DNA of 64,000 nucleotides from Microvelia longipes (taxonomy: Eukaryota > Arthropoda > Insecta > Hemiptera > Veliidae): positions 11,567,278 through 11,631,277 of the forward strand of contig JACMZG010000008.1 of NCBI GenBank assembly GCA_018340805.1, given 5' to 3'. Every line of letters begins with the position of its first letter. The first letter of the stretch is position 1. The notes beneath the pieces are model-generated. The model saw only the letters and a program-made list of their open reading frames with translations. It had not been told where the DNA came from and did no database searches. Both the position numbers and the translations under genes were made by a program. Shown one piece after another: positions 1 through 10,712 of this stretch.

Positions 1-759
1 TTATTTATTTTTTTAATATTGTCAAAAGAAAGTTTGAATTGAATTATTATAAACAGCAAAAAAACATAAATTTGAGAATAGTTATGATAACAGAACGTTG
101 GTCATATTTACTCTAAAGCGAACCTACTTTATTTTTTTACGATACTGGTATGCAGGTATAGACGAATTCGGCGGGTTTCAATACGGCGTATACCAAATGT
201 AATACAATTCTTATTAAAATTACTGCGCTATAGTTTGAGAATGTGGAAAATTGCATTTGCTCGTAATAAAAATTGAGCAGTGTGACCACACAAGGACAAT
301 AGACTTTGTGTGGTCTATTGACCAACATTATCAAGTAAGATAACGGACTTAAAAAATTAGTCAATTTAAAAAATAAATACGACCTATTATTATGGAGAAT
401 GAAAATTAGCATGTTGTGTCGAGATGTTTAGTGCTAAATTTTTAATATCGAAGCGATTGTGTTTTCATAGGGTACTGAACTTTCGTGGTAAAGGGATCGC
501 TAAAATAAGGAAACTCTTGGGGAACTTCCTCATTACAGATTTAATTTATGTGACCTCCTTCGTTGTAACTTAACAGAATTTCTATGTAACTTCTTAGCTG
601 GTTACATATTATCAAGATTATAATCGATTTGTTTGTTCAATCACATTCATCAAATTAAAACACAAGTTACGTTTACGTTTAGTTTTAGAAACGGCAACGA
701 CTTTTATAAGTTCTACAGTGTCATAATTCCCCCTTTTAGTAGGGGTAACTTACTTTAAT
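1..759. other. AT-rich DNA without a recognisable gene
   Basis: No frame has coding character. A 91-codon minus-strand frame (137-412) is rich in Leu, Ile, Phe and Tyr, as expected by chance in AT-rich DNA, and matches no family I know. I see no repeat here that recurs in the window. Confidence 0.6.
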
Positions 760-1320
760 ACAATATAATTGTGCGAGAGACACCTAATAAATGTAACAAG
801 CAAAAAGCAATGCTACATCTGGGAACTGTTCCATCATTCGACATTCGTCATCATTGATGGCTCGACATAACTCATGTCCCACTCTGTTTCGTTACGTCTA
901 ACTCATCAGGGCGCCGACAGAGCCTGAACTCACTCTGACCTTTAATTAATTCCGAAGAATGTAATGTGAACTATGTCCACATGTTGTATGTTGTGTCAAC
1001 TATTCATGTTTTGCAAAACACGGTAGTATCAAATGATATATTATGTTTTGCTTGTCATGCATGATGGCGTTAATAGAGCACCGCTCGTATCTGGTAAGTA
1101 CTTCACATTACATTCTTCGGAATTAATTGAAAGTCAGAGTGAGTTCAGGCTCTGTCGGTGCCCTCATGAGACATTATGTCGAACCATCAATGATGACGAA
1201 TGTCGAATGACGAAACAGTTCCCAGATGTAGCAATGCTTTTAGCTTGTTACATTTCCTAGGTGTCTCTCGCACAATCATATTGTGTCAACCATTCATTAT
1301 TTGCAAAACAATGTAATATC
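760..1320. repeat. Palindromic composite of a dispersed repeat ending GTGTCTCTCGCAC
   Basis: A left arm (about 766-970) starts with GTGCGAGAGACACCT and is the inverse of a right arm (about 1095-1280) that ends with AGGTGTCTCTCGCAC. The arms share landmarks such as TCATCATTGATGG and GCCGACAGAGCCTGAACTCA in opposite orientation. A motif close to TTGTGTCAACTATTCATG occurs both near 990 and near 1283, so the copy is an inverted plus partly tandem composite. Relatives lie at about 14908-15275, 17500-17840 and 21150-21396. A 75-codon frame inside the right arm (1033-1260) is not conserved in the other copies and is taken as chance. Confidence 0.8.
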
Positions 1321-1979
1321 AAATTATATAAGTAACTTAATTTAAACTTAACTTCTGTATGTTGGCTTAGATCAATACATTATTTGTCAAACAACTGAAA
1401 AAGAAATATCTTAAGAAGTCGTTCACAGGACATAACCTGAGCGAGCGATACAACAATATTCATTTCATCAATCTATTTCATTGCTCCTTCGCCAATCTAC
1501 AAATCTCATTTACAAAAAATTTATAACCCCTTTTCGTGATCGGTTAAACATGATTGGTTACATGCAGCAATACTTTAAATGTAAAAAAATAATAAAGTTG
1601 TAACAAAGTTGTTTCTTACTTAGGAATGATTAAGTAGTTTTGTTTTGCTTTTAAGTTGTTCACACTGTTATTCCGAAACAAACTAATATTTACACGATTC
1701 ACCCCGACTATATTGCTGTTGCAGTTTTCGTATTTTTTATTTTATAAAAAGTATCACGTTCTTAAACCTGATAATATAAAATTAACGTTTTGTGAATAAT
1801 TTCATTTGATACATATTTCATTTCTGACATTAATAATAGACAAAAGAAATCTGGAACAGGGTACCTCGATAATTTCACTTGCAACTTCGGACTCTCTTCG
1901 CTCGTCCTTAGAATGCCATGATTACTCAATGGTGAAATTGGCATTAGTTAAGTGTCGCACACATGACTTAAGAAAAACA
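1321..1979. other. Unassigned AT-rich spacer
   Basis: No gene is visible. A short tract at 1855-1915 (GGGTACCTCG, then CTTCGCTCGTCC) resembles the 3' end of the 5S-module repeat in reverse orientation and may be a second, truncated copy abutting the one that starts near 1980. Confidence 0.5.
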
Positions 1980-2735
1980 AATCGGGTAAAGGGTACTTCA
2001 GAACTTTTTCTCACCACATCGGATTCGCTACGCTCATCCTTCCTGCTTCTGAATCGCTTCGCTCGTCCAGAGATAGTAAATACATCTATTTCATTCTCAG
2101 CGGTCACCCATACAGCACTGACCACGCTAAATGCTGCTTAACTTTTATGATTCAAATAAACCTTAGATCTACTTGTCGTATTAAAAACCAAACTTAGTGT
2201 ACTTATTTATTACGTAAAGTTGTACACTTGTACCGAATTTCAACTCAATTTGATTGTTTTCCAATTTTATATATTTTTTTAAAAAACGTACACAAATCAG
2301 TCGATAAAAAATTAACTAATGCTGATAATGAGTTGAAACTTAGCGCATATGTTATTCTTATACCTGGCTACATGCGTGCTAAATCTCAATCTGATCGCAT
2401 CATTTGTTCGCGTTTTATGATTTTTTCGAAATTTTCGCTGAATCATTATTGGAGGTAAATGAAGTCGTATTTTTTTTTCGAATAGTACAACTACAGCAGT
2501 AGACTGATTTTTTTACAAAGTTTCAACTCTGTAGCATAAATACACTGGGAGCTACGTTGATAACAGACACACACATACATAAACACATTTAATGACATAA
2601 AACTTTGTGAAAAACCCACCCAGGGGGTTTTAAAAACACCTGAAATTGACGATTACGATTGAAATCCCGGTTTCGGCTTTTTTGGCAAACACAACACTTT
2701 CATAACTACGGTATAAATGAGAGAGAGTAATAAAT
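1980..2735 (-). repeat. Dispersed repeat with 5S rRNA-like module, copy A
   Basis: Read on the minus strand, the copy starts near a TTTATACCGTAG-like end (about 2715) and runs through blocks shared with the other copies (TAGCTCCCAGTGTA, CATGTAGCCAGGTATAAGA, AGTTGAAATTCGGTACAAG). It then has the 5S-like module (2092-2154), AGCGAAGCGATTCAGAAGC, and ends in GTACCCTTTACCCGATTT. Other copies lie near 2880 (+), 10038 (+), 12135 (+), 24474 (+), 25738 (-), 36060 (+), 44735 (+) and 45805 (+). No protein is encoded, so it is non-autonomous. Confidence 0.8.
2092..2154 (-). promoter_or_regulatory. 5S rRNA-like segment (Pol III internal control region), copy A
   Basis: The minus strand contains AAAAGTTAAGCAGCAT, then CGTGGTCAGTGCTG and ATGGGTGACCGCTGAGAATG. 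This follows nucleotides of about 41-103 of insect 5S rRNA (GAAGTTAAGCA..., TTGGATGGGTGACCGC). The stretch spans box A, the intermediate element and box C, the type 1 Pol III promoter. Whether it is active is unknown. Confidence 0.65.
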
Positions 2736-2879
2736 CCATATTTTAAGTGTTATTACTTCAGACCTAAAGATTGATATATTTTTAGGTCTAGTTGTATACT
2801 ATCCGGAAAATAAATTATATAGTGTTATTTACTGGAAATAATAACAGCAAAAATTTCTAAAATTCATAAAACATGAATT

Positions 2880-3245
2880 TGTTTTCGATTGTTTTGAGAT
2901 TTGGAACGTATGGATTTGTATATAAGACCGAAATATGTGGAAAGTTTTATATTATTATCAGTACTAGTTAAATGTTTATCAAATTACTACAATATTTAAA
3001 AAATTAATAAAAAGTTTTTTTTGTTCAAAACACTTAGTACTAGTAGAAACTTAGTACACATATATACGTTTACGTAATAAATATAGTATGTTTTGATTCT
3101 ATAGGACAAGTATAACAACGAGTTTTAATGGATCATAAAAGTTAAGTAACATCAAGCAAGGTCAGTGCTTGGATGAGTGACCGCGGGGAATAAAACTAAT
3201 GTATCTTCTGTTTAAGAACGAGCGAAGGGAGTCCGGTAGAGTTCT
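2880..3245 (+). repeat. Diverged, 5'-truncated copy of the 5S-module repeat (J)
   Basis: Contains ATAAGACCGAAATATGTGG, then TATACGTTTACGTAATAAAT, and a 5S-like module at 3131-3196 (GATCATAAAAGTTAAG ... GGATGAGTGACCGCGGGGAA). After this comes AACGAGCGAAGGGAGTCCGG. It lacks the terminal CCCGTACCCGATTTT. Confidence 0.65.
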
Positions 3246-3510
3246 GTAATATATTTGGTGATTTTCATACTCTATCATGAATCACTATTTGCAACCTATA
3301 GTAAACAATACTAACAATAAAGCATCAATCACTGATCATTACCGGTTTACTATAGATATAAATTCCTAATTAACCTGATGCCCTTTTAGCAGTTTTCCTT
3401 CGGAAAAATTCGCTAATGGGATAGGCGTCATGGCAGGAGGCAAACCGCGGGCCATAACAAAAATCTGTTTCAAAGGCCCCTGATCACAATAAAATACGTT
3501 TTACGAAACT

Positions 3511-3519
3511 TTATATATG

Positions 3520-3596
<77 letters not shown>

Positions 3597-3626
3597 GTGT
3601 GTGTGTGTGTGTGTATGTATGTATTT
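3511..3626. repeat. (TA)n-(TG)n microsatellite
   Basis: A TA run passes into TG and then GTAT repeats. The 3400-3505 sequence before it (AAATCTGTTTCAAAGGCCCC) recurs in degenerate form near 7645 and 10790, so the array sits at the edge of another dispersed repeat. Confidence 0.95.
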
Positions 3627-6281
3627 CTGGATACTTTCTTTTAAACACTTAAACATTTTTAAAACGCGTCAGTATTTTTAAATTAAACTTAGTATAAAAA
3701 AAACCTTGTGGAGAACACGAACCCTATTGAAACTCATGTTGTGCCCTAATGACCCGGTTAGCAGTGCCAGCAAAATTTTCAAAATATTGGAAAAATTCAA
3801 AAGGTGTTTATAATTTTTTTGTGACTGCTGAATCGAATGAAACTGGTCTGAAATCAATACGAACATTCTAAGTGACCAAAAAGTCGAAAAAGCCATAGCA
3901 AATTACCGGAATAGATAATTACTTTATGTTTGAAAAATATCGTATCTAATTTACCCCCTCTACTAAATTAAGGCAGTCCTGATATTGTTTAATTTAGCAA
4001 AGATTACGGTGGTTGATTTTTCGTTAGTGGTAATTTTTTATTACTAGTTATCGAACCTAAAATGGCAAAAAAAATACTTTTATACAAGAAAAATTGCAAA
4101 AATGATTGTTAAAAAATTACCCAGATTTTGTGAAATTGGATTTCAATGTGGTTTGAATTTTGTAGGTTTTTAAAGGGGAAACAAGATTTTATAAAAGTGA
4201 TAGCAAAATGTTCCTATATTGCTCATACATAATACTGTCACAACTAATTATTTCTATTTAAACCCATGAGAGGTAACATATGATTGAAAATTCAGTACCA
4301 TGTGTTTTGACTTTTTAATTAGTTATTAATTATAAATTAAAGTTAATTAAAATATAGATTTTAAGATGAAAAGCAACACACCATAATCCGATTTATTTAT
4401 GTCATAAAAACATATGTTTTATAATATCCCATTAGCGAATTTTATTCCCAAAGGAAATTCACTAAAAACAGTGTTGACTTTATTATTAAAAATAATTTAA
4501 ATAAACTAAACAACTAAGTATCTCAACACCATGTGCTCCCTTTTACTGAGAATAAAATAACTTTAAGAAGTTCTGAAGTAGTTCTTAAATTTGTTCAGAC
4601 CATTAATTATCATTATGTTCAGTTGTGAAAGAAAACAATTATGTATAACATGTATCAAGTGTAACACTAATATATAACTAATACAATTAAATGTTTTAGC
4701 TTTATGATTACAATCAAATAATAGTGACAGAAGGTAATAATTGTGTTATTAATGCTATTTAAGTAGAGGCTATTTTCGGGAGTATGGGCCCAATATTAAC
4801 ATGTTTAAGGACTTAACATATTGTTGCTTCTAAATAGTCTACTCTAGTATGTGGTCGTTAAATTTTATCAACCAATTTTACCAAAGGCCTTTGGTAAAAA
4901 ATAAAGAGGCTAATATAATCTAATTATAACCTCCTAAATTATTGTAATTAAATCTCCTAATTAAAGATTTTCTTTAATTAGAAGTTGAACGAATTTTCAG
5001 TCAGCTAATATCTATTGGGAAAAGTGAGCTAAAGAGATAAAATGCGACTAAGAGCTGTATTCTGATTTGGCATTAAATCAGTTTTTGATGAAACGGAACT
5101 TTTCAATTATGTTTATACTCTTTTATTTTAGTTTTTTAAATGAAACATTTCTAACTTCGGCTATACTTGGAATAACGATTATACACGAAGCGAGTGTTTT
5201 AATTCTTTTAATATTTTTATTAACTTTTAATACTTATGAAAAACTTTTAATATTTACGAAAAACTTTTAATATTTACGAAAAAACAAATAAGAAGTCCTA
5301 CCTTTATAGAGATCATATTGATTAGATGTGAATCCAAATAGATTTAAGTCTGAAAATTAAATTTAAAAAATCGAACTGTATACTACCGATGCTAACTTAG
5401 TTACGGTTAAGTACGAAATTATTTGGTTTTAGTTTACTTATAGTTATATATGAGGGCAGAAGCGCGCCGTGGCGGAGGGGGGCTTCATCCCCTTCAAGGA
5501 CAGACGATAAACGGATTAGTAAGGCAGTGGGGATCCAATACTATTTGCTACCTTTTTGCATTCTATAACTGATTTAATACAGTTTTTCAGGTGCATACAT
5601 TCTTAAGTAAGATTGATCGGGATCGAGTATATTTTTTTGTATTCGCAGGTTTATTCGAGCTATATTTTTAGCTGTTCAACTAAAACAAGATTCTTTTAGC
5701 CTCTTGGCCGTTTCAGGGCGCCGGCGCTAGATGCCTCGCGTCTTCCTGAGGCCATTGATCATGTTTTGTATTAGTTTGATGTATTCTAGTTTTTGTAAGT
5801 GACATATTGTTACAATATTGGCGTATTCCCAAATGCATTTATTAGTCAAAACATAAGTGATTTAATATGTCAAACGATATATTTTAATATGTCAAACGAT
5901 AAAATCAACACAACAGCTGATATATCGACTTGACTTCTTTATTTTGTTTGCCTCATATACTAGTGCACGCATATGATGTTCCATCTTAATTCAAATTTGG
6001 ATTGTTTCTGTGTTTTTGTGGGTTTATAATGTCATAAATATTTCATAAATAATTGGGTTCTGTATTTGAACTTTAATATGATTAATTTTTGCACCAATGA
6101 AAATGCAAGTTTCATTCCGATCCGAACTGAACGTACGTACGTATAAATATATATGCAATGTATATCCTTCATCATTGAGTTCCTCATCAAAATAAACCTT
6201 TGGGTGGTCCAAAAGTCCCTTTCTTCTCTTAATTTATATATTTTAAACAAATATACGAAATTACATTTTATTATCCGTATC
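3627..6281. other. Gene-free spacer with two small GC-rich patches
   Basis: No coding region is supported. GC-rich islands stand out at about 5455-5540 (GCGCGCCGTGGCGGAGG) and 5700-5760 (AGGGCGCCGGCGCTAG). The first keeps two overlapping frames open for about 40 codons but resembles nothing I recognise. A perfect 24-bp palindrome lies at 4876-4899. ORF-length stretches at 5067-5270 and 6024-6352 are Leu/Ile/Phe-rich chance frames. Confidence 0.55.
4876..4899. repeat. Perfect 24-bp palindrome
   Basis: TTTTACCAAAGG is followed directly by its reverse complement. There is no evidence of function. Confidence 0.9.
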
Positions 6282-6594
6282 AGTTCTGGTTTTATCCATG
6301 AACATATATAACACAATGTAAACAAAAACGTATAAGTTCTGGTTTTATCCATTTACATATATTACACAATGTAAACAAAAACGTATTAGTTCTGGTTTTA
6401 TCCATTTACATATATTACACAATGTAAACAAAAACGTCTTAGTTCTGGTTTTATCCATTTACATATATTACATAATGTAAACAAAAACGTATTACTTCTG
6501 GTTTTATCCATTTACATATATTACACAATGTAAACAAAAACGTATTTGTTCTGGTTTTATCCATTGACATATATAACATAATGTAAACAAATCA
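6282..6594 (+). repeat. 53-bp minisatellite, about 6 copies
   Basis: The unit begins AGTTCTGGTTTTATCCATT and ends ATGTAAACAAAAACGT. Successive units differ at only a few positions; the first and last are the most diverged. Confidence 0.95.
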
Positions 6595-7083
6595 CGTTTT
6601 CTGACTAATACATTTGAAAATTAGCTTTTATCGTAGCTATATGCTACGATCATATGAGTAATATATGACGAACTGATACAAGACATCAATTGTCCAATTG
6701 GTCAAAAAGCGGCCAAGAGGCCGAAGACTTCTTGCTTTTAAATTTTGACAATTATCTCAATCACTAATTGTTCGCCCATTGTTAAGGGGCAAAATGATAA
6801 AAGAGCACCAAAATAAAATATTAAAGTTAAAAAATAAAATTTATTATTAGCGTCTAATGTTCTTTAGGTAGAACATTTGATGATTTATTCTTAGATATTT
6901 TTCTTCTTGCCCTTATTTTACAACTTTATTTTTTGGTGCCCTTATATATTTTTGTTCCTTTTTAGTAGGCAAACTATTAGTGAATGAGATAAATGTAGAC
7001 GTAATGTATTTCCCCTTCATAGGGGGCAAACTATTTGTTATAGAAAATAAATCTGGGAGCAAAATAGTCACTATTTCATTATT
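6595..7083. other. Unassigned spacer between two minisatellites
   Basis: No gene is seen. GCGGCCAAGAGGCCG near 6705 resembles CCTCTTGGCCGTTTC at 5699 in inverse orientation, suggesting a small dispersed repeat. Confidence 0.4.
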
Positions 7084-7482
7084 TGGTCACGGCACCGCAT
7101 TATTCTAACATCGTCACTGCACTGTATTATTCTAACATCGTCTCTGCACTGTATTATTTTAACATCATCACTGCACTGTATTATTCTAACATCGTCACTG
7201 CACTGTATTATTCTAACATCATCACTGCACTGTATTATTCTAACATCGTCACTGCACTGCATTATTCTAACATCATCACTGCACTGCATTATTCTAACAT
7301 CATCACTGCACTGCATTATTCTAACATCATCACTGCACTGCATTATTCTAACACCGGTACGGCACTATCTATTCTAACATCGTCACTGCACTGAATTATT
7401 CTAACACCGTTACGGCACTATCTATTCTAACATCATCACTGTACTGTATTATTCTAACATCATCACTGTACTGCATTATAAG
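7084..7482. repeat. 27-bp minisatellite, about 14 copies
   Basis: The unit is close to CACTGCACTGCATTATTCTAACATCAT. Because 27 is a multiple of three, both strands stay open and would give 9-residue repeats (for example MQCSDDVRI on the minus strand). No upstream promoter or start context supports translation. The last units near 7355-7425 carry a variant ACCGGTACGGCACTAT. Confidence 0.95.
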
Positions 7483-7558
7483 TTTTAAAACAATCACTCG
7501 GCTTGCGAATAATGCTGTCAGAATTGGTTTGTAGTTAAAACTTTTAGTGTAAATATAA

Positions 7559-7559
<1 letters not shown>

Positions 7560-7618
<59 letters not shown>

Positions 7619-7640
7619 ATATATATATATATTATATACA
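7560..7640. repeat. (TA)n microsatellite
   Basis: About 80 bp of alternating AT with two phase slips. Confidence 0.97.
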
Positions 7641-8531
7641 CATTGTGATCAGGGACCTCTGAAATAGATTTGGGCTAGCTATGAAAACCACTAATACTCT
7701 GAGATTCATAAGTTTGCTTATACACAAAGATTTAAAGCAAATTGAAGTACAACTAAGACTGATATATGCGTCGATACTTTAGAATGTATCGTCGGTAGCT
7801 GTATCTTTAATTTAAACAAGTGGTTCCCTTCTTCTCTATCATTCTACAAACTCTATTAATAATGCTGGAAACGAATTTTATATATCCAGTAATTTGCATT
7901 GGATCTACTCTTCTATTATTCACTTTCGATTAAAAACGAAATAAAAGGGATGAATAAAAAAAACTTGTATTTTCACCCCCTCAAAACACACGTATTATGT
8001 AGTGGTATAACCTTAACCTTATCAACCGTTCTTCTTATTCTTTAATGACTGCGGATAAAGAAGAACTAATCCAAAGAATTAATGATACTTTAATCCGGTT
8101 TTCTAGCTTAAAACCAACCCGGCAGACATTATAGCTAATCTAGCAAACCTACCTTTGACCTTTCCAGCGTATTAACATAACTAATTTTATTATTTATTAT
8201 TTTTGATTTATTTATTTCATTTTTCATTTATTTATTTTATTTGTTACTTTTCGTCTTATTAAATAATTAAGTAATTTATAACTAGGAAAAATTTATATTT
8301 TATATACTTAAGAATTTTTAAAATGTTAGGAGGATTTCAGAATTAATAAATACATATTTTTATTCTTGTTATTTTATTTATTCCTTTGTTAATATTTTTT
8401 ATTTAAATTATTTATTATTTACATAGGTATATATTTTAAAATATGAATTTCCCATATGATTCTAAACGATAATAAGATTATGCAACTGGAATGAATAGTG
8501 TGATTTTATAGTAACGGGGTTCTTTTACAAG
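7641..8531. other. AT-rich spacer
   Basis: Nothing coding is seen. GATCAGGGACCTCTGAAATAG at 7649 recurs inversely near 3471 (dispersed repeat). From 8190 to 8460 the sequence is a low-complexity TTTATT/TTTATTT tract. Confidence 0.5.
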
Positions 8532-9046
8532 CAAGGATCTTGAATACAGGGGATGACGCACTAAGTCGATTTGCCACACTAAAAAGTGACCCCATCGAAA
8601 ACCAAAAAAATAGAGAGAATTCATCACAAAACACACGTAAAAAACCAACTGCACATGCTTGGTACAAAATGCGCATGCTTACAATCCTTATAACAGCGCA
8701 GGTCTTAAATTTTAGAGGCAAAATTACCTCTCAATGGTTACCCATTGTTTATTGCTCGAGAAGGTTATAAACACGCTTAAATTATCACTCGCTAAAGTGG
8801 CTAAATATAATCCAAAATTTAAAATTAAATACAAACGACTTAACAAGCACCACAAATGTAACAATCACGAGCACAGAAGAAAGTTTAGTAGCAAACTCGA
8901 CAACCTTGCTACATAACCTGTGTTTAGCGCCTTTTTTCATTATAACCATGGGGAAGGTAAGTTTGCTCCTATTTCTCTATCTTATATAACTTCAATGGGG
9001 TCAGAAAAGTTCCTTAATGCGTCATCCCCTTTATTCAAAATCCTTA
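8532..9046 (+). mobile_element. hAT-like MITE, copy 1 (515 bp)
   Basis: The terminal inverted repeats are CAAGGATCTTGAATACAGGG and, at the right end, CCCTTTATTCAAAATCCTT plus one base. It is flanked by the 8-bp direct repeat TTTACAAG (8524-8531 and 9047-9054). CAAGG-type ends with an 8-bp duplication are the signature of hAT elements. A second copy lies at 37401-37917 and a fragment at about 40835-40945. It encodes no transposase; the 60-76 codon frames inside it differ between copies. Confidence 0.88.
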
Positions 9047-9054
9047 TTTACAAG

Positions 9055-9635
9055 TGATTCTGGGCGAAAATAGATTTATTACAATAATTCAGAATCAGGA
9101 GGTCGAACGGAATCAATCCCCTTACTCCGTCTCTACTTCTGTCATCCTAACAACCTCGCTATCGGCATTTTCTCAATAAAATTCACATTTTAATGTGAGT
9201 TTCAATTCCTATTAACAAGATTAAGTTTGAATATAGACGTAAAGAAAGGCGTATTATACATTTTTAAATAATATAATTATTAATACCTATTATTGGAAAT
9301 AGTTATTATTATTTTTGTTGGCAGTGAAGTTATATTTGCGGCTGCAAAGTGTTTTGCTTTAGCAACGAAATAAATAAATAAATAAAAAAGGTTTATTTAT
9401 TTTTTTTACAACACAAAATATAAAATGTTATCTTAAAAAATAAAAAGGAGGAAGTTCAGCAGCTTTACTGTTTTTCCACTTCCCCTAGATTTCTTATACA
9501 CTAAATAACTTATTATAACCAAACTTATAACTAATTATTATTAATTAATTATAATAATTAATAAATTATAAAATAATAATTTATCGACAATTTTGCGGCT
9601 GTTAAGTGTTTTTACATTAGCAATAAAATGATCGG
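9055..9635. other. Spacer with a MITE-end fragment and AT-rich tracts
   Basis: About 9080-9190 (AATCAGGAGGTCGAACGG ... TAACAACCTCGCT) is related to about 62560-62650 and, inverted, to about 13900-13980, which share TCCGAACAACCTCATA-like sequence. After that the sequence is TTTATT- and TAAT-rich low complexity with no gene. TTTGCGGCTGcAAAGTGTTTTGC-like sentences recur at 9340, 9590, 9897, 9950 and 10005. Confidence 0.5.
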
Positions 9636-9645
9636 AATGAAATAA

Positions 9646-9869
9646 GCCGCCTTCGTAGCCGAGGTGGTAAAGGCGCTAGTCTTTACACTGACCTTTGACA
9701 CCCACGGAGGTCTAAGGTTCGCATCCCAGGTTACGCTCTCAGTTTATAGAAGATTATTGTTTAGATAAATTATCGCCAACTTTAGAATTCACTTTGAGCG
9801 TAACGGTTGCTACTACCACCCGAGGTGGTTCCCGCAAGGCTCATCAGGATCATCATCATTATTATTATT
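9646..9869 (+). mobile_element. tRNA-derived SINE, copy 1 (complete)
   Basis: The head resembles a Ser/Leu-type tRNA: box A GTAGCCGAGGTGGTAAAGG and box B GGTTCGCATCCC. The body contains GAGCGTAACGGTTGC and CACCCGAGGTGGTTCCCGC, and the tail is an ATC/ATT run. It is flanked by the perfect 10-bp target duplication AATGAAATAA (9636-9645 and 9870-9879). Other copies are at 16621-16846 (-) and 13017-13223 (-), with a 3' fragment at 45441-45490. Pol III transcription from the A and B boxes is expected from the family. Confidence 0.92.
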
Positions 9870-10037
9870 AATGAAATAATCCTTTATTAGCATTTATGCG
9901 GCTGGAAAGTGTTTTGCCTGTGCTAGGAAATAATAATTTATTGACATTTTTTCGGCTGTTAAGTGTTTTTGCCTTACCAATTACAAAATCCTTTATCGAT
10001 TTTTTTGCGGCTGCAAGTGCTGCCTGTATATTAGTAT

Positions 10038-10712
10038 GTTTTTACTTTTCCTCATTTATACCGTACAAAATGTAATAAAAGTATTGTGGTTGCTAAAAAA
10101 TATAAACCGGTATTTCACCCAAATCATCCGTTTCATCTCCTGAACAGATTTTACAAAGTTTAGTGTCAGAATGTGGTATCTGTGATCGTCGTAGCTCCCA
10201 GGGTGTTTATGCTGGAAAGTTAAAACTTGGTACAAAAATTAATCTTTGGGTCAATTCGTGCTTCCTCAGAAATAATTTTAAAACCGGTAATGAACAGAAA
10301 AAATTATAAAAAATATATAACGCAGGAAAATGTTTTGATCGATTAAAAATTTGACACGCATGTATTCATGTAAGAGACCAACACAACATTTGTGCCAAGT
10401 TTCATCGCATTAGTTCTTGTTGAGACATGTATATGTTTTTTAAAAAAAATGTTGAAATTGAAAAATAATCCAACTCAGTAGAAATTGAACATAATGTATC
10501 TTTTTAAATATTAAATAAGTAGTAAGTTTAATAAATAATTAGTTTCTTTTCAGTATGGCAAGTAAATATGATTTTTGTTGAATCATAAAAGTAAAGTGTG
10601 GCAAGACAGACAACATCAGTTCAGGCTGGATGGTCCGGAGTAGTAATAATAAGCGTGACAAATCCTATGTGAAGAGGAAAAGTTTCTACCCTGAATTAGA
10701 TTTTTTAAAGTA
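10038..10712 (+). repeat. 5S-module repeat, copy B
   Basis: Starts with TTTTTACTTTTCCTCATTTA and contains CGTAGCTCCCAGGGTGTTTA and CAAGTTTCATCGCATTAG. The 5S-like module at about 10581-10640 is badly decayed (AATCATAAAAGTAAAG ... GGCTGGATGGTCCGG). The copy ends near AGATTTTTTAAAG. Confidence 0.75.

Noticed and set aside
137..412. 91-codon minus-strand gene at the window start
   Set aside because: Composition is typical of random AT-rich frames and no homologue or splice context is seen.
1033..1260. 75-codon gene in the palindromic repeat
   Set aside because: The frame is not preserved in the other copies of the repeat.
4876..4899. Regulatory operator
   Set aside because: An isolated perfect palindrome with no gene nearby; palindromes of this size can occur in repeats.
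7084..7482. CRISPR-like array of short repeats
   Set aside because: Units are contiguous without unique spacers, in a eukaryotic context; it is a minisatellite. The same holds for 6282, 18940, 29110, 40281 and 61135.
8506..8916. Small genes within the hAT MITE
   Set aside because: The frames are broken in the second copy at 37401-37917, so they are not under selection.
9650..9730. Functional tRNA-Ser or tRNA-Leu gene
   Set aside because: Stem pairing is incomplete and the tRNA-like head is followed by a SINE body, tail and target duplication; it recurs as a repeat.
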